Assembly (NCBI RefSeq): GCF_902804475.1
Contig: NZ_CADCSU010000124.1
Span: forward strand, 1 to 50,449
DNA: 50,449 nt
Direction of reading: 5' to 3'
Source: Flavobacterium bizetiae
Lineage (GTDB): Bacteria; Bacteroidota; Bacteroidia; Flavobacteriales; Flavobacteriaceae
A program made the position numbers and the translations under genes. The notes under the pieces were generated by a model, which made no database searches, had not been told where the DNA came from, and saw only the letters and a program-made list of their open reading frames with translations. Of this stretch, positions 1 to 7,705 are shown in pieces (position 1 is the stretch's first letter; the number at the start of each line of letters is the position of its first letter).

Positions 1-111
1 TAATATGATTTAGCTTTTTGTCCTGTATATTAGAGTAATACAATAAGAAAAAGGTTTTAAATGTCTTAAAATTCAGATGTTACGTAAAATAATTAGAAAA
101 GAATGTTGTTA

Positions 112-200
112 TTTGTTTTATATTTTTTAGTTTTGCAACATATAGTGGAATGTGTTATGAATATTAAAACATATTACATAAATAAAAAAAGGCAATTACA
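112..200 (+). promoter_or_regulatory. possible promoter of the S24 repressor gene
   Basis: TAGTTTTG at 128-135 is an exact match to the Bacteroidota -7 consensus TAnnTTTG. A TTTG lies at 112-115, closer than the usual -33 spacing. An imperfect inverted pair, TGTGTTATG and CATATTACA, lies between this element and the start codon and could be an autoregulatory operator, but it matches at only about six of nine positions. Nothing else is evident in positions 1-202. Confidence 0.35.
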
Positions 201-202
201 AC

Positions 203-1003
203 ATGGAAATACATACTAAAATAAAACGTATTATAGACGAGATGAAGTTAAACAATAACTCATTTGCGAAATTAATAGGGGTAACCAGCACGACAATAGA
301 TAGTATCACTATTGGAAGATTGCAAGCTGATGGAGAAAGAAAAAGAACGAAGCCAGGTTTTGATTTATTGCAAAGTATCATTACGCACTGTAATGTAAAT
401 CCGGAATATTTTTTTGGAGAAAGTGATGAAATTTTTGTTTCTAAAACAAGTGCAGAAGTTGGCTTAAATTTACCAAAGATTATAACAGTAAACGAAGACG
501 GAGAAGAAAATATCAATTTTGTTGGAGTAAAAGCCCGAGCGGGATATCTGGATGGTTATTCTGATCCTGAATATATGGAGAGTCTTCCTTCGTTTAGTAT
601 GCCAATGTTAAAAAACGGAACTTACAGATGTTTTGAAATAAAAGGAAACTCAATGTCGACAACGATTCATGACGGCGATTATCTTTTTGGAAAATATGTA
701 GACAATTTTGATGACATTCTTGACGGAAGAATTTATGTTATTATCAGTAAGAATGATGGAGTAGTGGTAAAAAGGGTTTTAAACCGAATTAGAGAAAGCG
801 GAAAATTAATTCTGAAATCAGACAACAGAGACGGAAATTACCCTATGTATTCTATTTATGCCGAGGATATTCTCGAGGTTTGGTATGCGAGTATGTATGC
901 CTCTAAACAAATGCCCGATCCTATTAATATTTATGAAAAGATTCACGATCTTGAAAGTAAATTTTATGAGATGGAAGAGACTTTGAGAAAAAAGTTAAAC
1001 TAG
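203..1003 (+). CDS. XRE-family HTH / S24 peptidase repressor (LexA/CI-like)
   Basis: This 266-aa protein is a phage-repressor-type regulator. Residues 1-75 form a helix-turn-helix of the XRE type. Residues 107-225 form an S24 peptidase domain with the nucleophile Ser150 in GNSMS and the general base Lys190 in VVVKRV. An Ala113-Gly114 pair in KARAGYLDGY is placed where LexA and CI proteins cut themselves, so all parts needed for RecA-stimulated self-cleavage appear present. The family normally represses phage or tailocin genes and responds to DNA damage. The gene faces the tail operon across a shared terminator, which makes it a natural candidate regulator of the island, though the recurrent box described below is not known to be its operator. 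The start ATG at 203 gives a complete HTH. Confidence 0.88.
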   Translation: MEIHTKIKRIIDEMKLNNNSFAKLIGVTSTTIDSITIGRLQADGERKRTKPGFDLLQSIITHCNVNPEYFFGESDEIFVSKTSAEVGLNLPKIITVNEDGEENINFVGVKARAGYLDGYSDPEYMESLPSFSMPMLKNGTYRCFEIKGNSMSTTIHDGDYLFGKYVDNFDDILDGRIYVIISKNDGVVVKRVLNRIRESGKLILKSDNRDGNYPMYSIYAEDILEVWYASMYASKQMPDPINIYEKIHDLESKFYEMEETLRKKLN

Positions 1004-1005
1004 TT

Positions 1006-1050
1006 AAAACAAGAAAACGGCAGCATTATGTTGCCGTTTTCTTGTTTTTA
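1006..1050. terminator. bidirectional hairpin terminator between the repressor and the tail operon
   Basis: A stem of about 17 bp (AAACAAGAAAACGGCA at 1007-1022 against TGCCGTTTTCTTGTTT) has a short loop and T-rich flanks on both strands. It lies between the convergent ends of the repressor (1003) and the metalloprotease gene (1120), so it can end both transcripts. Confidence 0.88.
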
Positions 1051-1119
1051 TGGTACAATATTATATTGTAAGACTTTATAAGGATTAAGGAATTAATTTA
1101 AGTTGAAAATTTAAAAATT

Positions 1120-2331
1120 TTACTTCAGTACCTGATCTTTTCTAATCTCATCCCATTGCCATTTTATGAGTCGCTTTCTATTATCTGTTGTACCATCCCT
1201 GTAATAGTCCATAATATTATCTGTTTTGTATTTTTCAAAATAAAATTTTCCCGTTAAACTATTCGGGCCGTCGCTGAAAAAATGATGTACACCTAACGCA
1301 TGTAATCCTTCGTGTACTGTTGTACTCTTTTTATAGCCTAAACTATTTGTTTTATTATATATAATAACATATTTTTTCGGCGAACGAGATCCTACGCCGT
1401 TGAGCCATCCACGCGGATTTCCGGTTTCAGGATCATAACCACCGTTTACTGCATCTTTATTAACAAAATAATAAGTAAGTGATGTATTATTAGCGGTTGG
1501 ATCGTTTTTTAGAATTGTTTCACTTAATAAATCGTGATTAGATATGTGATTTTGAATGTTTCCATTGTCTGTTCTTGTTAAATTAATTTCGGCTAGATAT
1601 TTTGGAAGTGAAAGATCAAGTTCTTCAACCACAAAATTAACATTAGCATTTATCATTGCCTGGTTTAGCCCTTCTTTATTCAGCCATTTTTTTAGATCTT
1701 CAATGTTGGTATTAAAGGTTTCGTTACCAAAAAGTCTCACATTTACCAATCTTACATCAATTTCTTTTTGCTGATTAGTTGCATTCTTATAAAAATTTAG
1801 CACCCCAATTACATTATTATTTTGATCTTTAACTTCGTACACATAATCACTTTTTATTTCGGTATCGCAGAAAATAGTAATTTCTTTTCTATTGGCCGTT
1901 TTTGCAGGCAGTCTTTCAGGAATAAAACGTAAACCTTCTTTTGAAGGAAATACAATTTCGTCAACAATCTCTTTATTATCCCAATCTCCGGATTGTTTTT
2001 CAACATATAAAGTTAGTTTTACTAGTTCTCCAGTTACTGAAAGATTATTTTTGTACATACTTATCCAGGAAGTATAGTAAGGCTGGTTGTATATTTTTGT
2101 TGGACTGTATAATTTTTCGAAATCGGCCCAGTTTCCGGATCTAATTTCGTTTCTATATTTTGTTTCTGAACTGTTTTTTAATCTTTCAGGTTCCCCGCTC
2201 ATATAATCAATTCCAAAACCACCGTTATATGTGCTGGTTTCTCTAAAATAAACGATGAATTCAGCATTTCGGGTATCTGATTTAGGAGGACTTATGTATT
2301 CTTTTATATAGCTAGTTCTTACTTTTCCCAT
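1120..2331 (-). CDS. metzincin-type zinc metalloprotease, candidate tail-delivered effector
   Basis: This 403-aa protein carries HEGLHALGVHH at residues 340-350, an exact metzincin zinc motif HExxHxxGxxH (His340, His344 and His350 as ligands, Glu341 catalytic). It is followed by NIMDYY at 372-377, which fits the Met-turn with Met374. Residues 1-200 resemble no protease domain I recognise and may serve in loading or binding. There is no signal peptide, lipobox or membrane segment, so export would need another route. The gene is last in the operon, 11 bp after a PAAR-like tip gene, a position where injection systems often encode spike-loaded toxins. The zinc motif is seen directly. The effector role is inferred from context. 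No immunity gene is obvious, which would suit a eukaryotic or extracellular target. Confidence 0.8.
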   Translation of the reverse strand: MGKVRTSYIKEYISPPKSDTRNAEFIVYFRETSTYNGGFGIDYMSGEPERLKNSSETKYRNEIRSGNWADFEKLYSPTKIYNQPYYTSWISMYKNNLSVTGELVKLTLYVEKQSGDWDNKEIVDEIVFPSKEGLRFIPERLPAKTANRKEITIFCDTEIKSDYVYEVKDQNNNVIGVLNFYKNATNQQKEIDVRLVNVRLFGNETFNTNIEDLKKWLNKEGLNQAMINANVNFVVEELDLSLPKYLAEINLTRTDNGNIQNHISNHDLLSETILKNDPTANNTSLTYYFVNKDAVNGGYDPETGNPRGWLNGVGSRSPKKYVIIYNKTNSLGYKKSTTVHEGLHALGVHHFFSDGPNSLTGKFYFEKYKTDNIMDYYRDGTTDNRKRLIKWQWDEIRKDQVLK

Positions 2332-2342
2332 TATTTATATCT

Positions 2343-2684
2343 TTATTTTTGACCGGAATCGACTGGTTTTATTATACCTCCAACGCTACAGCTTATAAAT
2401 GAAGTATCTATTGCCGCTTTTGTACCACCTATATTGACATCACTTTTGCAGGCCTGCCATTGTAAAGTGGCAGGTTTGGTGTTGCAGGGAAAGAAATTTG
2501 AGCCATTTGGCTGCAATTTGCATGGACCAAAAACGGGAATATTTTTAATTATTGTATTATCTGTTTCATTGGCAGCAGCTTCGTTTTGTATTAAAACTTT
2601 TTTACTATTGGTTACTATTAAATTGGTCTCCAGTTCTCCTGCGGAGCATTTTAGTTTTGCTCCATTTCTTATATATTCGGCCAT
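2343..2684 (-). CDS. DUF4280 family PAAR-like spike-tip protein
   Basis: This 113-aa protein has the layout of the DUF4280 family: an N-terminal GAKLKCSAGE segment, a central VFGPC segment, and conserved cysteines (14, 55, 67, 79 and 98 by my count) interspersed with short beta-strand-like stretches. DUF4280 proteins are PAAR-like and are thought to cap the spike of contractile injection systems. The cysteines may bind a metal. The gene lies directly between the spike gene (4 bp away) and the metalloprotease gene (11 bp away), so the protein probably joins the effector to the spike. Family placement is confident. The physical link to the effector is inferred. Confidence 0.8.
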   Translation of the reverse strand: MAEYIRNGAKLKCSAGELETNLIVTNSKKVLIQNEAAANETDNTIIKNIPVFGPCKLQPNGSNFFPCNTKPATLQWQACKSDVNIGGTKAAIDTSFISCSVGGIIKPVDSGQK

Positions 2685-2688
2685 AAGA

Positions 2689-3696
2689 TTAATTTATATT
2701 TACAGATTCACCATTGATTGTTGTAGTTCCAGTAGCTTCTATTTTTATAGAGTCCCCTTTCATAATTATTTCTTTCTGTGAATCGAATGTAATTCCAGTT
2801 GAGTCAATGGTAAGAATACTTTCTTTTGATTTTAATTCTAATTTATCCTTGCTTACCCATGACATGTTATCCCCTAAAATAACTACAGACCTAAATTCGT
2901 TTAAACTTGTCCTTGAAATTTGGCTTCCATCTTTAAAAAAAATACTTTCTACGTTATTGTTTGTTAAACTAGTTTTTTGTTTTTCAACACCTTGATCATC
3001 TTTTAAGGAAAAGATTGTTTCCAAAGGTGTTATTGTTGTATGATTGTTTACAGTACTATTTTTATTTGTAAACTTAATGGATACTTCTTCTTCTTTTAAT
3101 GATAAATTCAATCGCTCTTTTGATTCATTATTTTCAATCGAATTGAAAGTCGTCGTAAGGCTATTAGGTGAAAAATGCGTAATTGCCAATGGTTTTTCTT
3201 TTTCATCAAAATAGCTTATTTTAAAATTTTTGTCTTTGTCAAATTCTATTTTAGCGACATCAATAATTTTAGTTTCATCACTTTCTGACTGGGTATCCGT
3301 TTTTATATAACGAATATGTAAATTACTACCATCAATACTATAATCAAAAAAAAGTTTTGGATCACTTGTAGCTTGTATTCTCCCCATTAGTCTATCAACT
3401 TCAGAAAACTCCGAAATAAATGCTCGGGTTTCAACTCCGTCTATAGTTGTAGCTAAAACCCAGCTATCTTTTTTAGGAATGGTTATAATTCCTTGTTCCA
3501 CGTCCAGAATCGAAGCTTTTAAGCGTACATTTTTGATGATAGCACCATCGGCACGCATAATGTTTACAGTATATGCGTCTTCCGGGTTATAGAGTGATGT
3601 TATTTCTTTATTTATTTCGATGACTTTTGCTGCAAAAGTTTCAATAGTTTGATTTTTACTAGAGACATCTTTTATTAGATCTGTTATATTTCCCAT
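2689..3696 (-). CDS. gp5-like baseplate spike protein (OB-fold plus beta-helix)
   Basis: This 335-aa protein begins with a helical segment of about 35 residues, followed by a beta-rich region at about 40-105 (DAYTVNIMRADGAIIKNV...) that fits the OB-fold of VgrG and gp5 spikes. From about residue 150 to the end there are short strand repeats with alternating charged and hydrophobic residues. The end, ESILTIDSTGITF and then SIKIEATGTTTINGESVNIN, is typical of the triple-stranded beta-helix needle of phage spikes. No lysozyme domain is visible. The hub lies just upstream as a separate gene, so hub and spike are split as in T4 rather than fused as in VgrG. Confidence 0.72.
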   Translation of the reverse strand: MGNITDLIKDVSSKNQTIETFAAKVIEINKEITSLYNPEDAYTVNIMRADGAIIKNVRLKASILDVEQGIITIPKKDSWVLATTIDGVETRAFISEFSEVDRLMGRIQATSDPKLFFDYSIDGSNLHIRYIKTDTQSESDETKIIDVAKIEFDKDKNFKISYFDEKEKPLAITHFSPNSLTTTFNSIENNESKERLNLSLKEEEVSIKFTNKNSTVNNHTTITPLETIFSLKDDQGVEKQKTSLTNNNVESIFFKDGSQISRTSLNEFRSVVILGDNMSWVSKDKLELKSKESILTIDSTGITFDSQKEIIMKGDSIKIEATGTTTINGESVNIN

Positions 3697-3705
3697 TTTG
3701 TCTTT

Positions 3706-5007
3706 TTATACTGTTTCTACTCTTCGTCCTATATAAATTTTTTGTCTGTAGCCGTTTTCGCCATAGCTTCGTTCTACTTTTTCGACCTGAAAAGTTCCGT
3801 TTTTTTCTTTGTCTTTGGCGTTTTCAAGAATTACCTTGTCTGTAGGTCTTACGAATGGCTCACCAAAAGTGAGAAAGTAACCTTCTAGTCCGCTTGGTTT
3901 AGATTGCATTGCTCTTAAAGCGGCATATTGATATAATTCTGAAGCAACTTTTGTGGCTGTTTCTTTAAAAGCTTCGGGATCTTTAGGCAGATCATCTTTA
4001 TCATCATGCAAAACATGGGTTTTAATTAATTGCCCATTTGGGTCGCCTAATTCGATATAAATTGGAGTATTTGAATTTTTAAAGTATTTTTCGACTCTTG
4101 TACGGGTGTTTTTTGTAGACTCATTTACTACAATCAGTTTATCTTCGATAATATTATAGCGAAATCTAAAACTTACTTTTCCTAAAAATCCGTCTGAAAC
4201 AGATTGAGCAATTTTATTTAATTTAGAACTTAAAAGACTAAGTCCCTGATTGATTAGTTTTTTGGCAAGTGCTCCGGCCAATGGGCTTTTAATGAAATTT
4301 CGATCAATAAAACCGGCTAATTCTGCCGAAGTATGTTGTTGCGGATTATTGGTAATAGTAAGAACAGGAGCCAGGTTTTCGGTTTTAAAATAGGTATAGA
4401 TTCCTTTGTCTTTTAGCATCTCAAAAACCTGGGCCAAACTTTGATTTCTATTGATGATTATATTACCCAATTCCTCATCGAGAGCGTTTACTTTAAAAGG
4501 TAAATTCAATTCTTTGATTCTCTTTTCGAAGAAAGTTTTTGGATTAAATCCTTCGACATTTGTGGTTGGGTTAGTTGATACAACATTTAGAATATCATTT
4601 TTATCCTGAACATCATCGTCTTTTACGGCTTTTACTTTTTTAAACGCATACATGGCATCTTCGCAGGTTATTGTAGTATTTGTATCTGATTGTACTCCTG
4701 TGATATATCCTCTAAATGCAGGTTTGTAATCATCATCATAACCTAAAAATATTTCGATGAAATTTTCTAGTTTAAAAAAATCGTGAATTGTTTTTTCTTC
4801 GCCGTTTGCATTTTTGAACAAGTTTTGATCAAATCCTTTTGTATCCGTATACACTTTTTGAGGCATTACAATAGTAGCCGTATCGGTAAGCGATTTGTAC
4901 GAACTGCTTATGTCTACATTTTTGACATAAGTAAATTCATAAAACTTAGGCATAGGGATAAGTTTTACGGTTTCGTAAACCCTAATTTTAGCATTTAATT
5001 TAAGCAT
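3706..5007 (-). CDS. baseplate hub protein, gp27 / late-control-D-like
   Basis: This 433-aa protein opens with the beta-rich segment ETVKLIPMPKFYEFTYVKNVDISSSYKSLTDTATIVMPQK, a layout typical of hub proteins of the gp27/gpD class, in which a viral-protein-like barrel starts with membrane-of-definition strands. A middle region (about 155-215) resembles the insertion that binds the spike, with the phrase SLAQVFEMLKDKGIYTYF. The C-terminus, RPTDKVILENAKDKEKNGTFQVEKVERSYGENGYRQKIYIGRRV, is typical of hub domains that end in a strand returning to the ring. Its start overlaps the preceding gene by 8 bp, which points to translational coupling. I assign the class from layout and neighbours, not from a family match. 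Confidence 0.65.
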   Translation of the reverse strand: MLKLNAKIRVYETVKLIPMPKFYEFTYVKNVDISSSYKSLTDTATIVMPQKVYTDTKGFDQNLFKNANGEEKTIHDFFKLENFIEIFLGYDDDYKPAFRGYITGVQSDTNTTITCEDAMYAFKKVKAVKDDDVQDKNDILNVVSTNPTTNVEGFNPKTFFEKRIKELNLPFKVNALDEELGNIIINRNQSLAQVFEMLKDKGIYTYFKTENLAPVLTITNNPQQHTSAELAGFIDRNFIKSPLAGALAKKLINQGLSLLSSKLNKIAQSVSDGFLGKVSFRFRYNIIEDKLIVVNESTKNTRTRVEKYFKNSNTPIYIELGDPNGQLIKTHVLHDDKDDLPKDPEAFKETATKVASELYQYAALRAMQSKPSGLEGYFLTFGEPFVRPTDKVILENAKDKEKNGTFQVEKVERSYGENGYRQKIYIGRRVETV

Positions 5008-5557
5008 TGTCTCTAATTATTAGTTCTACAGTTTCGTCTGATGTGGCGCTGGCCGTAAATTTTTGAATATTCTTTGTTCCCGAAATTGATGGAATAGAGT
5101 AGGAGTCGATCACTAATTCGTAAATACCAAATCGGTTCAAAATAGCATGTGTTACTCTTAAAGCATAAGGTGCATTTAAGAATTGTTTCAGTAAAAAAAG
5201 TTTTTCTTTTGGATATTCGTCTCCGGTTTCATTAGCAATTAATCCATCTATAGAAATACTAAAATCACCATTTGTAATATGCTCTTTGATAGTGGAGTCT
5301 CGTCCTTCGATTCCTTCTTTCTTAATTGTTTTTGAGCGACTTAAGTTAACTGTAACTGCATCAATTCGTAAGCTGGCCAAATTGAGATCTTTTTTTACCA
5401 GAGGTTCAAAAACCAACGGAGCAAAAACTCTTAGATTAAATTCGCCACCGGTTTTATCTATAATAAAATCTTTAGATTCTGATTCGTTATAATTAAGACC
5501 GGAATATTCGATTTCTTTGGTATCTAAAATTTCGTTTACATTAAAATTGAATTTCAT
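5000..5557 (-). CDS. DUF6046-like phage tail / baseplate structural protein
   Basis: This 185-aa protein has no signal peptide or membrane segment. Its second half, with GRDSTIKEHITNGDFSISI, then YPKEKLFLLKQFLNAPYAL and FGIYELVIDSYSIPS, follows the pattern of small phage baseplate or tail-completion proteins that I associate with DUF6046 of Bacteroidota. It is probably an adaptor near the hub, since the hub gene overlaps its 3' end by 8 bp. A tail-tube role is possible from length alone, but I do not see a tube-like fold pattern. Confidence concerns the structural role rather than the exact family. Confidence 0.55.
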   Translation of the reverse strand: MKFNFNVNEILDTKEIEYSGLNYNESESKDFIIDKTGGEFNLRVFAPLVFEPLVKKDLNLASLRIDAVTVNLSRSKTIKKEGIEGRDSTIKEHITNGDFSISIDGLIANETGDEYPKEKLFLLKQFLNAPYALRVTHAILNRFGIYELVIDSYSIPSISGTKNIQKFTASATSDETVELIIRDNA

Positions 5558-5578
5558 AATGATTTATTTTTTTTGTTT

Positions 5579-6049
5579 TTAATTTGAAAATGTTTGTGCG
5601 AAGGCTGTCATGAGTGTATTTTCCATTCTTTTCTCATTATGCTTTTGCAGCCAAAGTGCTTCTTCAAGTAATTTGTAAAATTCATCCATTGATAATTGAT
5701 ACGGATCTACCTGAAAAGCATATCGAATAAGTGCTGCCGATTTTTTGAATTCGTCTTTTTGTGGTGTTGCATCGATTACGAATTCACTATCTTTTTTAAT
5801 CATGGCTACAATAGAATTTCCTGCCGAAAGCATAAATTCGTCATCATAATTTTCCTTATCCAGGACGCATTCCTGAAATAAAAAGAGAATTGCTTCATGC
5901 GGATTGTCCTTGTATTTATTTTGATAATTTAGGAATGAAGTGAACGATGGTTTTCTGCAAAAAGTGGTTGTTAATTGGTCATCTGAGGTTAGTTTTAATA
6001 CTGTGCCGTATTTTTCTTTTAGTTTTTGTAGGTATATTTCGTCTTGCAT
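5579..6049 (-). CDS. predicted tail-assembly protein (possible chaperone)
   Basis: This 156-aa, largely helical, acidic protein has no signal peptide or membrane segment. The start, YLQKLKEKYGTVLKLTSDD, and the end, SMDEFYKLLEEALWLQKHNEKRM, resemble small phage tail-assembly chaperones in composition and size, but I do not recognise a specific family. It lies 21 bp upstream of the DUF6046-like gene and in the same operon as the hub and spike, which supports a role in building the baseplate or tail. No tape-measure gene follows it, which is unlike the usual phage order. Confidence 0.5.
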   Translation of the reverse strand: MQDEIYLQKLKEKYGTVLKLTSDDQLTTTFCRKPSFTSFLNYQNKYKDNPHEAILFLFQECVLDKENYDDEFMLSAGNSIVAMIKKDSEFVIDATPQKDEFKKSAALIRYAFQVDPYQLSMDEFYKLLEEALWLQKHNEKRMENTLMTAFAQTFSN

Positions 6050-6114
6050 TTTTATGGTTTTGGAGATTTTATTTTTTATTGAAATGTAGAATTAACTTTA
6101 ATAAATACGATAAT

Positions 6115-6309
6115 TTACATGCTGCCGTCGCGGCTCTCTTTTCTAATAATTTCGGACAGATTTTCTTTTTTTTCGGATACGGTTAATGGCGTAATAGTAA
6201 AACTCTCTATAAAAATGTTTCCTTCTGTTGTTTGCCCCAGAGGATTTTTGAAATTACTCATGTCTGGTGTTTTAGGTGTTTCGCCTAAATCTTTTGGTGT
6301 AAAATCCAT
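6115..6309 (-). CDS. small hypothetical protein leading the baseplate operon
   Basis: This 64-aa protein starts MDFTPKDLGETPKTPDMSN, with a proline-rich N-terminus, and ends with a charged helix. I do not recognise it. It is the first gene after the conserved promoter box at 6448-6510, with a leader of about 130 nt, and lies 65 bp before the next gene, so it is probably translated as part of the tail operon. The opening MDF followed by short PKxPD phrases recalls the companion ORFs that lead the two fibre operons, MxFLLS...KMPKIPDK, but the similarity is too short to call homology. Confidence 0.5.
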   Translation of the reverse strand: MDFTPKDLGETPKTPDMSNFKNPLGQTTEGNIFIESFTITPLTVSEKKENLSEIIRKESRDGSM

Positions 6310-6447
6310 GATTGGTTGATCTTTAATTGTTAATATGATTGTTGAAAGTATGGTATACAGATGAGGTGTCTATTCTCAAAAAAAATCTGAAAATAAAGTG
6401 TAATATTATGTCTGTTTTGGGATACTAATAGTTGTTATTAGAGTATG

Positions 6448-6510
6448 TAAAAGTAGGGCAGAAGAGGGTAGAAAACGAATAATTTGATGGTGGTTTTCGG
6501 TAGTTTCAGT
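6448..6510 (-). promoter_or_regulatory. regulon promoter 1: upstream box plus -7 element for the baseplate operon
   Basis: Read on the minus strand, the box ACTGAAACTACCGAA (6510-6496) is followed after 40 nt by TACTTTTA (6455-6448), one base off the consensus TAnnTTTG. The same box and spacing occur at 16321-16384 and twice around 19133-19272. There is no clear -33 TTTG at the expected distance, which suggests that an activator bound to the box helps start transcription. The rest of the 6310-6744 gap holds a terminator and nothing else I can identify. Confidence 0.65.
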
Positions 6511-6632
6511 GGAAATTTATTTAGTGGTAGGTTTTGTATTATTGGTTTTTTAGTATTAAAGTTTACATATTTTTATGATAGTACTTTACATCCTAATTAA
6601 TAGAGTTAAGTTAGCTTTAAAATAATTATAAC

Positions 6633-6690
6633 AAAACTCATCCAGAATTATTGAAAAATTTGTATTTCCTTAATTCTAGATGAGTTTTTT
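6633..6690 (-). terminator. hairpin terminator at the end of the long fibre operon
   Basis: The arms AAAACTCATCCAGAATTA (6633-6650) and TAATTCTAGATGAGTTTT (6671-6688) pair with one mismatch across a 20-nt loop. It lies about 55 nt past the stop of the last fibre gene (6745) and before promoter 1. The T-run is stronger on the plus strand, but on the minus strand the stem is still followed by GTTTTGTT. Confidence 0.65.
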
Positions 6691-6744
6691 TGAATTGATA
6701 TTAAATTTTATTTTTGCATATGATTTTTTTACATTCGTTGAATG

Positions 6745-7539
6745 CTAGACCTGTCTACCCAATGAAGTTTGAAATTCTTCAATTATCTTATATAAGTTTA
6801 AACTTTCATTATCTGTAAGACCTTTTCCAATGGTTGCAAACGAAATTATAGACATATCAGAACCGTATAAATATGATCCTATCGATACATTATTGTTGTT
6901 TAGGATGCCTTGAGTTCCATAATTAATATTTAGTAAATTTCCATTTTTATATATAGAGTGTCTGCCATTTATCAAAGTTTTTGATGCTAAATAGTATCCT
7001 TTTCCATCTAAATTTTCTTTCATTACTCTTGAATTTAATGAACCACTATCGTCGTATAAGTCACTTACTGCGGCCATTTTTCCATTTACTCCTATAGTAT
7101 TAAAAAGTTGACAACGACCACCTTGAAATAAATAGCAAGGGGTAGCTGTTCTTATATAAGAGGACCAATGAAAGTCATTGATTACAGAATCTCTATTAAA
7201 ATTAAATTGAGTGAGAGCATAACTTCCTGAAATAAATTCCATTCCTTTATTATTGTGCTCTTGAATGCCAAAATATGTTATTCTAAATGAGGAATCCGCA
7301 TCAATTGGACTTTTTAAATTGAACTTATGTGTGTTAGCTGTCCCTCCAACAAAAGGATAAATTGCTTGCATTTTATCCCAAATATTTTTTTCTTTTAAAG
7401 AAGTTACTAAAGTGTTGATTGCATTAGCCTGAACATAGTTAATAATTGGTGCTACATCTATAAAATATTGAGCATCTGGATCTGTAACTTCGATTTTACT
7501 TTGCTTAAAGCTTCCAAAAACATATTTTTTTATACTCAT
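6745..7539 (-). CDS. tail fibre / tip-like protein, short adaptor type (LamG-like C-terminus)
   Basis: This 264-aa protein begins MSIKKYVFGSFKQSKI, which matches the start of the next gene upstream (MGIKKYVFGKSKSKI), so the two share an attachment segment of about 16 residues. The C-terminus, GLTDNESLNLYKIIEEFQTS followed by LGRQV, is a phrase seen at the end of many phage tail and structural proteins with a concanavalin/LamG-like fold. The body, with GRHSIYKNGNLL and VSIGSYLYG, fits that fold. The protein probably forms a receptor-binding or decorating part of the particle. The stop codon of a fibre remnant overlaps its ATG as TAATG, the same junction as at 8332. Confidence 0.65.
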   Translation of the reverse strand: MSIKKYVFGSFKQSKIEVTDPDAQYFIDVAPIINYVQANAINTLVTSLKEKNIWDKMQAIYPFVGGTANTHKFNLKSPIDADSSFRITYFGIQEHNNKGMEFISGSYALTQFNFNRDSVINDFHWSSYIRTATPCYLFQGGRCQLFNTIGVNGKMAAVSDLYDDSGSLNSRVMKENLDGKGYYLASKTLINGRHSIYKNGNLLNINYGTQGILNNNNVSIGSYLYGSDMSIISFATIGKGLTDNESLNLYKIIEEFQTSLGRQV

Positions 7540-7598
7540 TACATTCTTAAGATTATTTGATTAGTATTTCCTAATTGTGTCAAGTTGAAATGTTTTTT
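7539..7598 (-). pseudogene. 3' remnant of a duplicated fibre gene
   Basis: On the minus strand these 60 bases encode KKHFNLTQLGNTNQIILRM and a stop. This matches the extreme C-terminus of the intact fibre at 8332-10182, KKYLNLTKLGNTNQIILSV, at 14 of 19 residues. The stop overlaps the next ATG as TAATG in both places. Upstream bases to about 7705 are in frame for roughly 35 more codons but show no match to the fibre. It appears that a unit of fibre end plus short adaptor gene was duplicated and the rest of the fibre was lost. Confidence 0.75.
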
Positions 7599-7705
7599 AT
7601 TTACGTTTTGATAAATTGAGATTATTGTTTTTATTATGTTGAAAATCCTTAATGATAATACTGGTTAAATAAAATTAATTAATCGGATTCTTTTTTTATT
7701 ATTGT

